A stretch of DNA of 5,940 bases from assembly GCA_028825345.1 (NCBI GenBank), contig JAPKAJ010000146.1:1-5940 (forward strand). Reading direction: 5' to 3'. Of this stretch, positions 1-5,940 are shown piece after piece. Origin of the DNA: Arenicellales bacterium. Its GTDB lineage: Bacteria; Pseudomonadota; Gammaproteobacteria; Arenicellales; UBA868. The notes under the pieces were generated by a model. That model was not told where the DNA came from. It ran no database searches and worked only from the letters and a program-made list of their open reading frames with translations. The position numbers and the translations under genes were made by a program. How positions within the stretch are numbered: position 1 is the first letter of the stretch; each line of letters opens with the position of its first letter.

Positions 1-263
1 ACCCACCGTTTACCGTCGGCTTTGCGGCTGAGACTGACCAACCCCTTGAGCATGCCCGCGAGAAGTTAAAAAACAAGCGCCTCGACCTGATCGCGGTAAA
101 TCAGGTGGGTGGCGATGACAACCCATTCGGCAGCGACCATAACACCCTGACACTGATCAGCCAGCACGATCAAGTCGATCTCGGCCACGATAGCAAGACT
201 GAACTTGCCCGGCGATTGGTCGAAGAGATCGCGGGACGGTATCATGCAAAAAATCCAGCTTAA
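1..263 (+). CDS. coaBC: CoaBC, bifunctional phosphopantothenoylcysteine decarboxylase/phosphopantothenate-cysteine ligase (3' end only)
   Basis: The left edge cuts this gene; the frame begins at base 3 and gives 86 residues before TAA at 261-263. What remains is the end of the CoaB (ligase) domain. It opens with PPFTVGFAAET and continues into KLKNKRLDLIAVNQVG, which matches the conserved GFAAET and KxKxxxxDxIxxN segments of CoaB; the lysine-rich segment belongs to the ligase active site in the family. A GSDHNTLTL stretch and a helical C-terminus (ELARRLVEEIAGRYHAKN) follow, as in E. coli Dfp. The full enzyme joins cysteine to 4'-phosphopantothenate using CTP and then decarboxylates the product to 4'-phosphopantetheine, in the cytoplasmic CoA pathway. 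The last 20 bases overlap the start of dut, a frequent arrangement in Gammaproteobacteria. The CoaC half and the promoter are outside the window. Confidence 0.93.
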   Translation, partial: PPFTVGFAAETDQPLEHAREKLKNKRLDLIAVNQVGGDDNPFGSDHNTLTLISQHDQVDLGHDSKTELARRLVEEIAGRYHAKNPA

Positions 264-699
264 AGTCATCGACAAACGCCTGGGCGACGAATTTGCCTTT
301 CCGGCATATGCCACACAAGGTTCGGCGGGTATTGACCTCGTTGCCTGCCTTGACACCCCGCTGACAATCTCGCCAGGCCAGTGCGAGTTAATTCCCAGCG
401 GCATCGCAATTCATATTGGTGATCCGTCTCATGCTGCGGTGCTGCTGCCCCGCTCGGGACTGGGCCACAAACATGGCATTGTTCTGGGTAACCTGGTGGG
501 ACTCATCGACAGCGACTACCAAGGAGAAGTCAAAATTTCCTGCTGGAACCGCGGTAGTGAAGCCTTCCAGATTAATCCTGGTGACCGTATTGCCCAGATG
601 GTGATCGTACCTGTGGTACAGGCAGCCTTTGAGGTAGTGGAGACCTTTGACAAGAGCGAGCGGTCAACGGGTGGCTTCGGCCATACCGGAACCCGCTGA
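244..699 (+). CDS. dut: Dut, deoxyuridine 5'-triphosphate nucleotidohydrolase (dUTPase)
   Basis: Hydrolyses dUTP to dUMP and pyrophosphate in the cytoplasm, preventing uracil incorporation into DNA and feeding thymidylate synthesis. The 151-residue length is typical of the homotrimeric family. All five signature motifs are visible: motif 1 AGIDLVA (28-34), motif 2 PRSGLG (69-74), motif 3 around VGLIDSDYQG (85-94) with the probable catalytic Asp89, motif 4 GDRIAQM (113-119), and the glycine-rich motif 5 RSTGGFGHTG (140-149) that closes over the substrate. I chose ATG 244 because MQKIQLKVID aligns with the N-terminus of E. coli Dut; an in-frame TTG at 205 would add 13 residues lying inside coaBC with no family counterpart. 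GGGACGG at 233-239 is a usable Shine-Dalgarno just upstream. The start lies within coaBC (overlap 244-263), so the two are probably cotranscribed and translationally coupled. All key residues are intact. Confidence 0.97.
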   Translation: MQKIQLKVIDKRLGDEFAFPAYATQGSAGIDLVACLDTPLTISPGQCELIPSGIAIHIGDPSHAAVLLPRSGLGHKHGIVLGNLVGLIDSDYQGEVKISCWNRGSEAFQINPGDRIAQMVIVPVVQAAFEVVETFDKSERSTGGFGHTGTR

Positions 700-824
700 G
701 CTGCGAGACCACAATTTCATTTCACACTGAACTGATATAGCGTATAATTTTTCTTGATCCTTTTTTACTCTGACGACAGACCCGCAACACCCATTTTGAA
801 CTGCGAGCACGTAACGCCTGCCGG
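700..824. other. dut-sucA intergenic spacer and sucA leader
   Basis: This 125-base spacer separates the coaBC-dut unit from the sucA operon. It is AT-richer than the flanking genes and contains the predicted sucA promoter (721-748). If transcription starts near 755, the untranslated leader is about 70 bases. A run of six T lies at 761-766, but I see no GC-rich hairpin in front of it, so no intrinsic terminator for dut is called, and read-through from coaBC-dut into sucA remains possible. No in-frame ATG, GTG or TTG lies between the stop at 771-773 and the sucA ATG at 825. I recognised no operator or riboswitch. Confidence 0.7.
721..748 (+). promoter_or_regulatory. Predicted sigma70-type promoter of the sucAB-lpd operon
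   Basis: TTCACA at 721-726 matches five of six bases of the -35 consensus. A 16-base spacer leads to TATAAT at 743-748, a perfect -10 box. Transcription would start near 755, inside an AT-rich stretch, about 70 bases before sucA. The position, immediately after dut and directed into the 2-oxoglutarate dehydrogenase genes, supports a separate operon promoter. This is a sequence prediction only. I could not make out a clear CRP or ArcA site around it. Confidence 0.65.
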
Positions 825-3656
825 ATGAGCACAAAGACTGGCCGGGGATCGGCCGCCAACGCAGATTTTCTTTCCGGGGGAAATCGCGCCTACCTCGAAG
901 ACCTTCATAACCGCTACCTGAACAACCCGGACAGTGTGGATTCCCGCTGGCAACAGGTTTTTCACGGCCTGGCGAATGAGCCGACTGCAAACTCCGCCGC
1001 AACGGCCACAGATCTTCACGCAATGGATCAAGCCGAATACGGCCGCAAACAGGCAGCAGTGCTGCGCCTCATCAACGCTTACCGCACCCGCGGACATAGC
1101 ATTGCGAATACCGATCCGTTGGGCCTGGCCCGACCTGAAGTGCCGGAGGATTTCGACTTAAAAGCCCAGGGCTTGGAAAAAGCCGATCTTTCAACCTCTT
1201 TCGATACCGGATCGCTTGCGTTTGGGCCGGCGCAGATGCCGCTCAATCGGATCCTCGAGTTATGCGATGCCACCTATTGTGGGCCACTAGGCATCGAGTA
1301 CATGTACATCACCGATACAGCACAAAAGCGCTGGCTACAGGAGCGGTTGGAATGCGAACCCGTGCGGGCCTCCACGAATGCCGATTTTCGCCGACACCTG
1401 TTGCAGCGCTTGACTGCGGCCGAAGGGCTAGAGCGTTACCTGCACACCCGTTACGTTGGGCAAAAACGTTTCTCACTGGAAGGTGGAGAGGCTCTGGTGC
1501 CAATGCTCGGCGATTTGATCCAGCGGGCCGGTGGAGTTGGAATCAAAGAGATCGTCGTCGGAATGGCCCATCGGGGCCGGCTCAATGTGCTGGTCAATAT
1601 ACTGGGGAAATCGCCCGAGGAACTGTTCGGTGAATTCGAAGGTAAAACCACCAGCAGCGCAAGTCAGATGAATACCGGTGATGTGAAGTACCACCAGGGA
1701 TTTTCTGCCGATATTGAAACGCCCGGCGGCGTACTGCATATGGCCTTGGCGTTTAACCCTTCTCATCTGGAGATTATTAACCCGGTAGTCGAGGGCTCGG
1801 TACGGGCCCGCCAGGATAGGCGCAAAGACGACGAAAAAAACACGGTGCTCCCCGTGCTTATCCACGGAGATGCGGCCTTTGCCGGCCAGGGTGTGGTGAT
1901 GGAATCACTCAACATGTCTAACACGCGCGGCTTCTCAACGGGCGGCACTATCCATATCGTCATCAATAATCAGATCGGCTTCACCACCCGAAACCCGCTT
2001 GATGCCCGCTCGACGCCTTACTGTACTGAGGTGGCTAAAATGGTTCAGGCACCAATTTTTCACGTTAACGGCGATGATCCCGACGCCATAATATTCGCCA
2101 CTCGATTGGCTCACGACTTTCGCATGACTTTCAACAAAGACGTCGTGGTTGATATGGTCTGTTACCGCCGACTGGGTCACAATGAAGCAGACGAACCGGC
2201 AATTACCCAGCCGAACATGTACCGCGTTATCCGCAACCTGCCTACCACACGCCAACGGTATGCGAGGCGACTTGCTGACGAAGGCGTGATCACCACCGTA
2301 GAGAGTGATGCGATGGTTGAGCATTACCGGGACGCGCTGGACCGGGGACAGGTAGTTCATCCTCCAGCCACCGACCCAGATAAGTCGCTGTACCTGGTCG
2401 ACTGGTCACCCTATATGACCGCGCGCTGGACTGATCCGGTGGATACCGCGATCAGCGCCAAACGGGTTATTGACCTCAATGACCAACTGGTGACCTTGCC
2501 TGAAGACTTTGATCTTCACCCTCGGGTACGCCGTATACTGGATGGCCGTACCGGGATGGCAACGGGGGAAATACCAATGGATTGGGGATTTGCCGAGACC
2601 ATGGCCTATGGATCCTTGATCCAGGATGGTTACGCTGTGCGTATCTCAGGGCAGGACTCGGGGCGGGGAACCTTTTCGCATCGCCACGCAGTACTTAAGA
2701 ACCAGGCTCGCCGAAACCCCTATGTACCGCTGCGCACCATCGGTGATGATCCATCGCAATTCCTGGTAATCGATTCACTCCTATCTGAAGAAGCAGTTCT
2801 GGGTTTTGAGTACGGCTATGCGACCACAGAGCCTCGTACACTCACGATCTGGGAAGCGCAGTTCGGCGATTTCGCCAATGGCGCACAGGTTGTCATTGAC
2901 CAGTTCATCAGCAGCGGTGAAGCCAAGTGGCAACGATTGTGCGGACTCACGCTTTTTCTGCCACACGGTATGGAAGGACAGGGGCCCGAACACTCCTCTG
3001 CACGCCTCGAGCGCTTTCTGCAGCTTTGTGGCGACAACAACATGCAGGTTTGTATACCGACTACCCCGGCTCAGTTTTTTCACATGCTCCGGCGGCAAAT
3101 GATCCGACTACTGCGCCGACCGCTGATTGTTATGACACCCAAGAGCCTGCTGCGTCACCGCGCCTCCATCTCGCCGGCTTCTGATCTGTCTCAAGGCGCT
3201 TTTCACCCAGTGCTTGATGAAGTCGACGCCCTGGATCGCACAGCAGTCAAGCGGATCATTCTGTGCTCCGGGAAGGTCTACTTTGATCTGCTTGAGGAGC
3301 GCAGCCGACGCCAACAGACCGATACCGCAATCATACGTATCGAGCAGTTGTACCCGTTTCCACAGGATCATCTTGAAACCATACTGAATCACTACCCCAA
3401 CCGGCGCCAGGTGGTATGGTGCCAGGAGGAACCGCGCAACCAGGGCTCCTGGCATCGCATTCAGAACCACCTCGGTCGAGCTGTGACGGGCGATCAGTCC
3501 CTCGAATATGTCAGCCGCCAAGCCTCCGCGGCGCCGGCTGCCGGCTCCTATCAGCAATACCTTACAGAACAAAAACAGTTGGTGAGCGAGGCGCTGGGGG
3601 CTGAACTACTTTCCAAAGCCGAGCAATCTGAAGAGACACAATCAAATGCCAGTTGA
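825..3656 (+). CDS. sucA: SucA, 2-oxoglutarate dehydrogenase E1 component (thiamine diphosphate-dependent)
   Basis: Catalyses decarboxylation of 2-oxoglutarate and reductive succinylation of the SucB lipoyl group, a TCA-cycle step in the cytoplasm. The 943 residues are close to the 933 of E. coli SucA and collinear with it. An N-terminal E1o segment (about 15-47, LSGGNRAYLEDLHNRYL) is the part that contacts E2 in this family. The thiamine diphosphate domain follows (about 190-510): AHRGRLNVLV with His249 and KYHQGFS with His290, equivalents of the substrate-binding E. coli His260 and His298; HGDAAFAGQG with Asp349; and INNQIGFTT with Asn382, which completes the cofactor/Mg motif. The transketolase-type pyrimidine domain (about 578-775) includes the probable catalytic Glu591 and SGQDSGRGTFSHRHAV (608-623). 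The C-terminal domain has RIEQLYPFP and WCQEEPRNQGSW (865-876). ATG 825 is the first possible start after an in-frame stop at 771, and its N-terminus aligns with the family, but no good Shine-Dalgarno precedes it (bases before it read CCTGCCGG). The 3' end overlaps sucB by 11 bases. Confidence 0.98.
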   Translation: MSTKTGRGSAANADFLSGGNRAYLEDLHNRYLNNPDSVDSRWQQVFHGLANEPTANSAATATDLHAMDQAEYGRKQAAVLRLINAYRTRGHSIANTDPLGLARPEVPEDFDLKAQGLEKADLSTSFDTGSLAFGPAQMPLNRILELCDATYCGPLGIEYMYITDTAQKRWLQERLECEPVRASTNADFRRHLLQRLTAAEGLERYLHTRYVGQKRFSLEGGEALVPMLGDLIQRAGGVGIKEIVVGMAHRGRLNVLVNILGKSPEELFGEFEGKTTSSASQMNTGDVKYHQGFSADIETPGGVLHMALAFNPSHLEIINPVVEGSVRARQDRRKDDEKNTVLPVLIHGDAAFAGQGVVMESLNMSNTRGFSTGGTIHIVINNQIGFTTRNPLDARSTPYCTEVAKMVQAPIFHVNGDDPDAIIFATRLAHDFRMTFNKDVVVDMVCYRRLGHNEADEPAITQPNMYRVIRNLPTTRQRYARRLADEGVITTVESDAMVEHYRDALDRGQVVHPPATDPDKSLYLVDWSPYMTARWTDPVDTAISAKRVIDLNDQLVTLPEDFDLHPRVRRILDGRTGMATGEIPMDWGFAETMAYGSLIQDGYAVRISGQDSGRGTFSHRHAVLKNQARRNPYVPLRTIGDDPSQFLVIDSLLSEEAVLGFEYGYATTEPRTLTIWEAQFGDFANGAQVVIDQFISSGEAKWQRLCGLTLFLPHGMEGQGPEHSSARLERFLQLCGDNNMQVCIPTTPAQFFHMLRRQMIRLLRRPLIVMTPKSLLRHRASISPASDLSQGAFHPVLDEVDALDRTAVKRIILCSGKVYFDLLEERSRRQQTDTAIIRIEQLYPFPQDHLETILNHYPNRRQVVWCQEEPRNQGSWHRIQNHLGRAVTGDQSLEYVSRQASAAPAAGSYQQYLTEQKQLVSEALGAELLSKAEQSEETQSNAS
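3630..3635 (+). promoter_or_regulatory. Probable ribosome binding site for sucB
   Basis: GAAGAG inside the last codons of sucA lies about ten bases before the sucB ATG at 3646. It is a modest Shine-Dalgarno match at slightly long spacing. It supports the ATG at 3646 as the start of sucB, and with the 11-base overlap it suggests translational coupling to sucA. Confidence 0.45.
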
Positions 3657-4872
3657 AATCAGAGTCCCCATGTTGCCCGAGTCGGTGGCAGACGCCACTA
3701 TGCTCCACTGGCATGCCAAGATCGGCGATCCGGTTCGTCGCGATGACAACCTGGTGGACATCGAAACCGAGAAGGTCGTGCTTGAGGTGCCCGCTCCGCG
3801 TGACGGGGTTATTACTCAAATATTACACGCCGAAGGCGAAATAGTGTTGGCGAATGACGTAATTGCCCTGTTTGAAGAAGCGACTGGGCATGGAACAGCT
3901 CATGGCACAGACAGCCCCGTTGCTGACCCCTCTAACGAAAAACAGCCCGCAAATGACGCCACCTCACCGCCGCCGCCCCCAGCAAATCAGCCTCCAGCAT
4001 CCACAGCAACTGAGCGTACAGCGCCCGCTGGGCCGGCAGCCCGCCACCAGGCGGCTGTTGAAGGACTAGACCTGGGTCAGGTATCCGGTAGCGGTCGGGG
4101 CGGACGCATACTAAAAGAAGATCTGAGCGTCTCTCAACAGGTCGATGCGGATTCAATAAACCCGACCGGGCCGCGCGAAAGCCGCCGCGAGCCAATGAGC
4201 CGGCTACGCCGTACTATCGCCTCTCGACTGGTTCAGGCCCAGCAAAATGCCGCGATCCTGACTACTTTTAACGAGGTTGATCTGCACCAGGTAAAGGCAT
4301 TGCGTGCTCGCTACCGTGAGGCCTTCGAAAAGACTCACGGGGTACGTCTGGGCTTCATGTCATTCTTTGTCAAAGCCTGTGTTGAAGCGCTCAAACGTTT
4401 CCCGATCCTTAACGCCGCAGTAGATGGTGACGATATCATCCACCATGACTTTTACGATATTGGCATCGCAGTGTCCTCTCCGCGGGGGCTTGTCGTTCCG
4501 GTTTTGCGCGATGCGGACCAGCGGGGGCTTGCAGATATTGAATCCAGGATCGTCGAATTCGGGCAACAGGCCCAAGCTAGCACCTTGCGCCTGGAAGACC
4601 TGACCGGGGGCACTTTTACGATCACCAACGGGGGAGTTTTTGGATCGATGCTGTCTACCCCCATCCTCAACCCACCACAAAGTGCGATCCTGGGCATGCA
4701 CAAAATTCAGGAACGACCCGTGGCGCTTGATGGCGCCGTAGTCATCCGACCGATGATGTACCTCGCGCTATCCTACGATCATCGTATTATTGATGGTTCC
4801 GATGCTGTGTCGTTCCTGATTGCGATCAAGGCAGCGTTGGAAGATCCAGCCCGACTGCTGCTGGAGGTCTAG
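3646..4872 (+). CDS. sucB: SucB, dihydrolipoyllysine-residue succinyltransferase, E2 of 2-oxoglutarate dehydrogenase
   Basis: Forms the core of the complex and transfers the succinyl group from its lipoyl arm to CoA. The 408 residues match the usual length (about 405). Domains in order: one lipoyl domain (about 1-78) with DIETEKVVLEV, lipoylated Lys43; a flexible Pro/Ala/Thr-rich linker (79-128) with five prolines at 108-112; a peripheral subunit-binding domain (about 129-160) ending GSGRGGRILKEDL; a second short linker; and the acyltransferase domain from about 182 (EPMSRLRRTIASRL) to the end. The acyltransferase domain has TGGTFTITNGGVFGS (320-334), STPILNPPQSAILGMH, and the catalytic DHRIIDG motif with His379 and Asp383. 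Ending in DPARLLLEV and carrying a single lipoyl domain, it fits succinyl rather than acetyl transferase, as does its place between sucA and lpd. The first helix of the binding domain is atypical (see findings). Start at ATG 3646 overlaps sucA by 11 bases. Confidence 0.98.
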   Translation: MPVEIRVPMLPESVADATMLHWHAKIGDPVRRDDNLVDIETEKVVLEVPAPRDGVITQILHAEGEIVLANDVIALFEEATGHGTAHGTDSPVADPSNEKQPANDATSPPPPPANQPPASTATERTAPAGPAARHQAAVEGLDLGQVSGSGRGGRILKEDLSVSQQVDADSINPTGPRESRREPMSRLRRTIASRLVQAQQNAAILTTFNEVDLHQVKALRARYREAFEKTHGVRLGFMSFFVKACVEALKRFPILNAAVDGDDIIHHDFYDIGIAVSSPRGLVVPVLRDADQRGLADIESRIVEFGQQAQASTLRLEDLTGGTFTITNGGVFGSMLSTPILNPPQSAILGMHKIQERPVALDGAVVIRPMMYLALSYDHRIIDGSDAVSFLIAIKAALEDPARLLLEV

Positions 4873-4931
4873 TGTCTCAAATTTTTGGATTGACATTGCA
4901 GGCCTCTATTGCCTGATCGCACGGGTCACTG
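4873..4931. other. sucB-lpd intergenic gap
   Basis: Fifty-nine bases between the TAG of sucB and the ATG of lpd. They hold a perfect -35-like TTGACA at 4890-4895, but no acceptable -10 box lies 15-19 bases downstream, so I do not call a promoter. A small dyad, CAGGC (4899-4903) and GCCTG (4911-4915) around a seven-base loop, could form a weak five-pair hairpin. No T-tract follows, so it is not an intrinsic terminator. No strong Shine-Dalgarno is visible before lpd. The simplest reading is that lpd is cotranscribed from the sucA promoter. Confidence 0.6.
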
Positions 4932-5940
4932 ATGAGTTCATCCGACTTTGATGTTGTTGTTATCGGTGCCGGACCAGGCGGTTATGTCGCGGCCATACGC
5001 TGTGCTCAACTGGGGCTTAAGACTGCCTGTATTGACCGCTGGATCGACAATGACAACAAGCCCTCGCTAGGGGGCACCTGCCTTAATGTCGGTTGCATTC
5101 CATCTAAGGCGCTGCTGGACAGTTCTGAACGCTTCGAGCAGATCCGAGAGCATTCGGCCGAACACGGCATTCAGACCGGGCCTGTTGAGATCAGTATTGA
5201 GAAGATGCAGCAACGTAAACGCCGCATTGTCAGCGAATTGACAGGTGGCATTGGAGCGTTATTCAAAGCCAACAAGGTGACCTCGGTCAACGGCCATGGC
5301 TGCCTGATTGCACCGGGCAAGGTCCGCATCAGAGCATCAGACGGCCATGGCTCGGACCAGGACCAGGACCAGGTGATTAGCGCTCAGCATGTCATCCTTG
5401 CCAGTGGCTCCGAGCCAACGGTGCTACCCGGTATTGAACCCAACGGCAAAACCATTTTTGACTCATCCGGAGCACTGGATTTCGATACTGTCCCATCGAC
5501 ACTGGGCATCATTGGCGCCGGTGTCATTGGCCTGGAGTTGGGCAGCGTGTGGCGGCGCCTCGGGTCGAAGGTTGTCATACTCGAAGCGCTCGATAAATTC
5601 CTACCCAGTGCCGATCCCATGATCGCACGCGAGGCGCAAAAACAATTTACCCGGCAAGGGCTGGACATACGATTGGGTTGCCAGGTCACTCAGGTGGAGT
5701 GCACCTCCGAGGACTGCACCATCAATTATCGCCATGGTACAGATGACCGGTCGATTCCGGTCGAGCGCCTGATCGTTGCCGTTGGCCGACGCCCGTCTAG
5801 CGATGGTCTGCTGGATCCAGCTTGTGGTCTTCAAATTAACGAGCGGGGTTTTGTTGAAGTAGACCAGAACTGCGCTACTGCGATAGACGGCGTCTGGGCC
5901 GTTGGCGACCTGGTTCGTGGGCCCATGCTGGCGCACAAGG
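4932..5940 (+). CDS. lpd: Lpd, dihydrolipoamide dehydrogenase, E3 (5' part; runs off the right edge)
   Basis: Flavoprotein that reoxidises the dihydrolipoyl arm of SucB and passes electrons through a disulfide and FAD to NAD+. The frame is open from ATG 4932 to the last base, giving 336 residues of an expected 470-480. Visible motifs: FAD-binding GAGPGG (12-17); redox disulfide GGTCLNVGCIPSK with Cys50 and Cys55; ILASGSEP (155-162); NAD-binding GAGVIG (195-200) with acidic Glu218 at the end of the next strand, consistent with NAD rather than NADP; IVAVGRRP; and the second FAD contact WAVGD (322-326) followed by MLAHK. The dimerisation domain with the catalytic His-Glu pair lies beyond the window. 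The spacing before the disulfide (RWIDNDNKPSLGGTC) and LDSSE after it resemble the Azotobacter/Pseudomonas complex-specific E3 rather than the E. coli form. Linkage to sucAB points to service of this complex, possibly also pyruvate dehydrogenase or glycine cleavage. No strong ribosome binding site precedes the ATG, but MSSSDFDVVVIGAGPGG fits the family start. Confidence 0.96.
   Translation, partial: MSSSDFDVVVIGAGPGGYVAAIRCAQLGLKTACIDRWIDNDNKPSLGGTCLNVGCIPSKALLDSSERFEQIREHSAEHGIQTGPVEISIEKMQQRKRRIVSELTGGIGALFKANKVTSVNGHGCLIAPGKVRIRASDGHGSDQDQDQVISAQHVILASGSEPTVLPGIEPNGKTIFDSSGALDFDTVPSTLGIIGAGVIGLELGSVWRRLGSKVVILEALDKFLPSADPMIAREAQKQFTRQGLDIRLGCQVTQVECTSEDCTINYRHGTDDRSIPVERLIVAVGRRPSSDGLLDPACGLQINERGFVEVDQNCATAIDGVWAVGDLVRGPMLAHK
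5355..5372 (+). repeat. Three tandem copies of GACCAG within lpd
   Basis: A perfect hexanucleotide repeat of three units, in frame, encoding Asp-Gln three times (Lpd residues 142-147). It falls in the variable segment between VRIRASDG and the VILASGS strand, where family members differ in length and sequence, so it probably lies in a surface loop and leaves the fold intact. Copy number changes would keep the frame and add or remove two residues. Confidence 0.85.

Noticed and set aside
205..243. Upstream TTG start that would lengthen Dut by 13 residues
   Set aside because: The extra residues lie inside coaBC and have no counterpart in the family, while ATG 244 gives the standard N-terminus and length and has GGGACGG just upstream.
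759..770. T-run as an intrinsic terminator for dut
   Set aside because: Six T at 761-766 are not preceded by a GC-rich hairpin, and the run sits just downstream of the predicted sucA start site, where a constitutive terminator would block the operon.
701..807. CTGCGAG repeated at 701-707 and 801-807 flanking the promoter spacer
   Set aside because: Seven bases is within chance expectation, and no regulator site I know fits it.
3108..3572. Reverse-strand open frame of 154 codons opposite sucA
   Set aside because: It lies wholly opposite a well-conserved gene, shows no recognisable motif, and is a by-product of sucA codon use. The same holds for the reverse frames at 1935-2360 and 1473-1865 and those opposite lpd.
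5290..5352. Direct repeat ACGGCCATGGCT at 5290-5301 and 5341-5352
   Set aside because: Two 12-base copies inside coding sequence, each encoding a Gly-His-Gly segment of Lpd with no other flanking symmetry. It is probably chance or codon preference, not an attachment or insertion site.
1..5940. Possible undescribed system in the window
   Set aside because: Every gene is a recognisable housekeeping family with intact key residues. Intergenic space totals under 200 bases and holds no repeat array, RNA gene or unexplained open frame.

Overview
The window looks like ordinary chromosomal housekeeping DNA from a gammaproteobacterium. I infer this from protein similarity recalled from memory: Dut and SucA read very close to the Escherichia coli proteins, Lpd reads close to the Pseudomonas/Azotobacter 2-oxoglutarate-dehydrogenase type, and coaBC followed by dut is a common gammaproteobacterial order. 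No search was run, so genus and species are left open. All genes lie on the + strand and almost every base is coding.

Layout. 1-263 is the 3' end of coaBC (coenzyme A biosynthesis). dut (dUTPase, 244-699) starts inside it with a 20-base overlap. A 125-base spacer (700-824) carries a good sigma70-type promoter (TTCACA, 16 bases, TATAAT) pointing into sucA (825-3656, E1 of 2-oxoglutarate dehydrogenase). sucB (3646-4872, E2) overlaps the end of sucA by 11 bases. After a 59-base gap, lpd (E3, dihydrolipoamide dehydrogenase) starts at 4932 and runs off the right edge at 5940 with 336 residues visible.

How the genes work together. SucA decarboxylates 2-oxoglutarate on thiamine diphosphate and passes the succinyl group to the lipoyl lysine of SucB. 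SucB transfers it to CoA, and Lpd reoxidises the dihydrolipoyl arm with FAD and NAD+. The three genes therefore encode one complete TCA-cycle complex, apart from the unseen C-terminus of Lpd. CoaBC makes the 4'-phosphopantetheine precursor of CoA, which the E2 reaction consumes, but I treat the adjacency as chance rather than a functional link. Dut keeps dUTP out of DNA and supplies dUMP for dTTP synthesis.

Novelty. I found no mobile element, CRISPR array, RNA gene, defence system or unknown gene. The points worth a second look are modest: sucA placed directly behind coaBC-dut, a strong promoter paired with a poor ribosome binding site at sucA, an atypical first helix in the SucB subunit-binding domain, a small hexanucleotide repeat in lpd, and an orphan TTGACA and small dyad before lpd.
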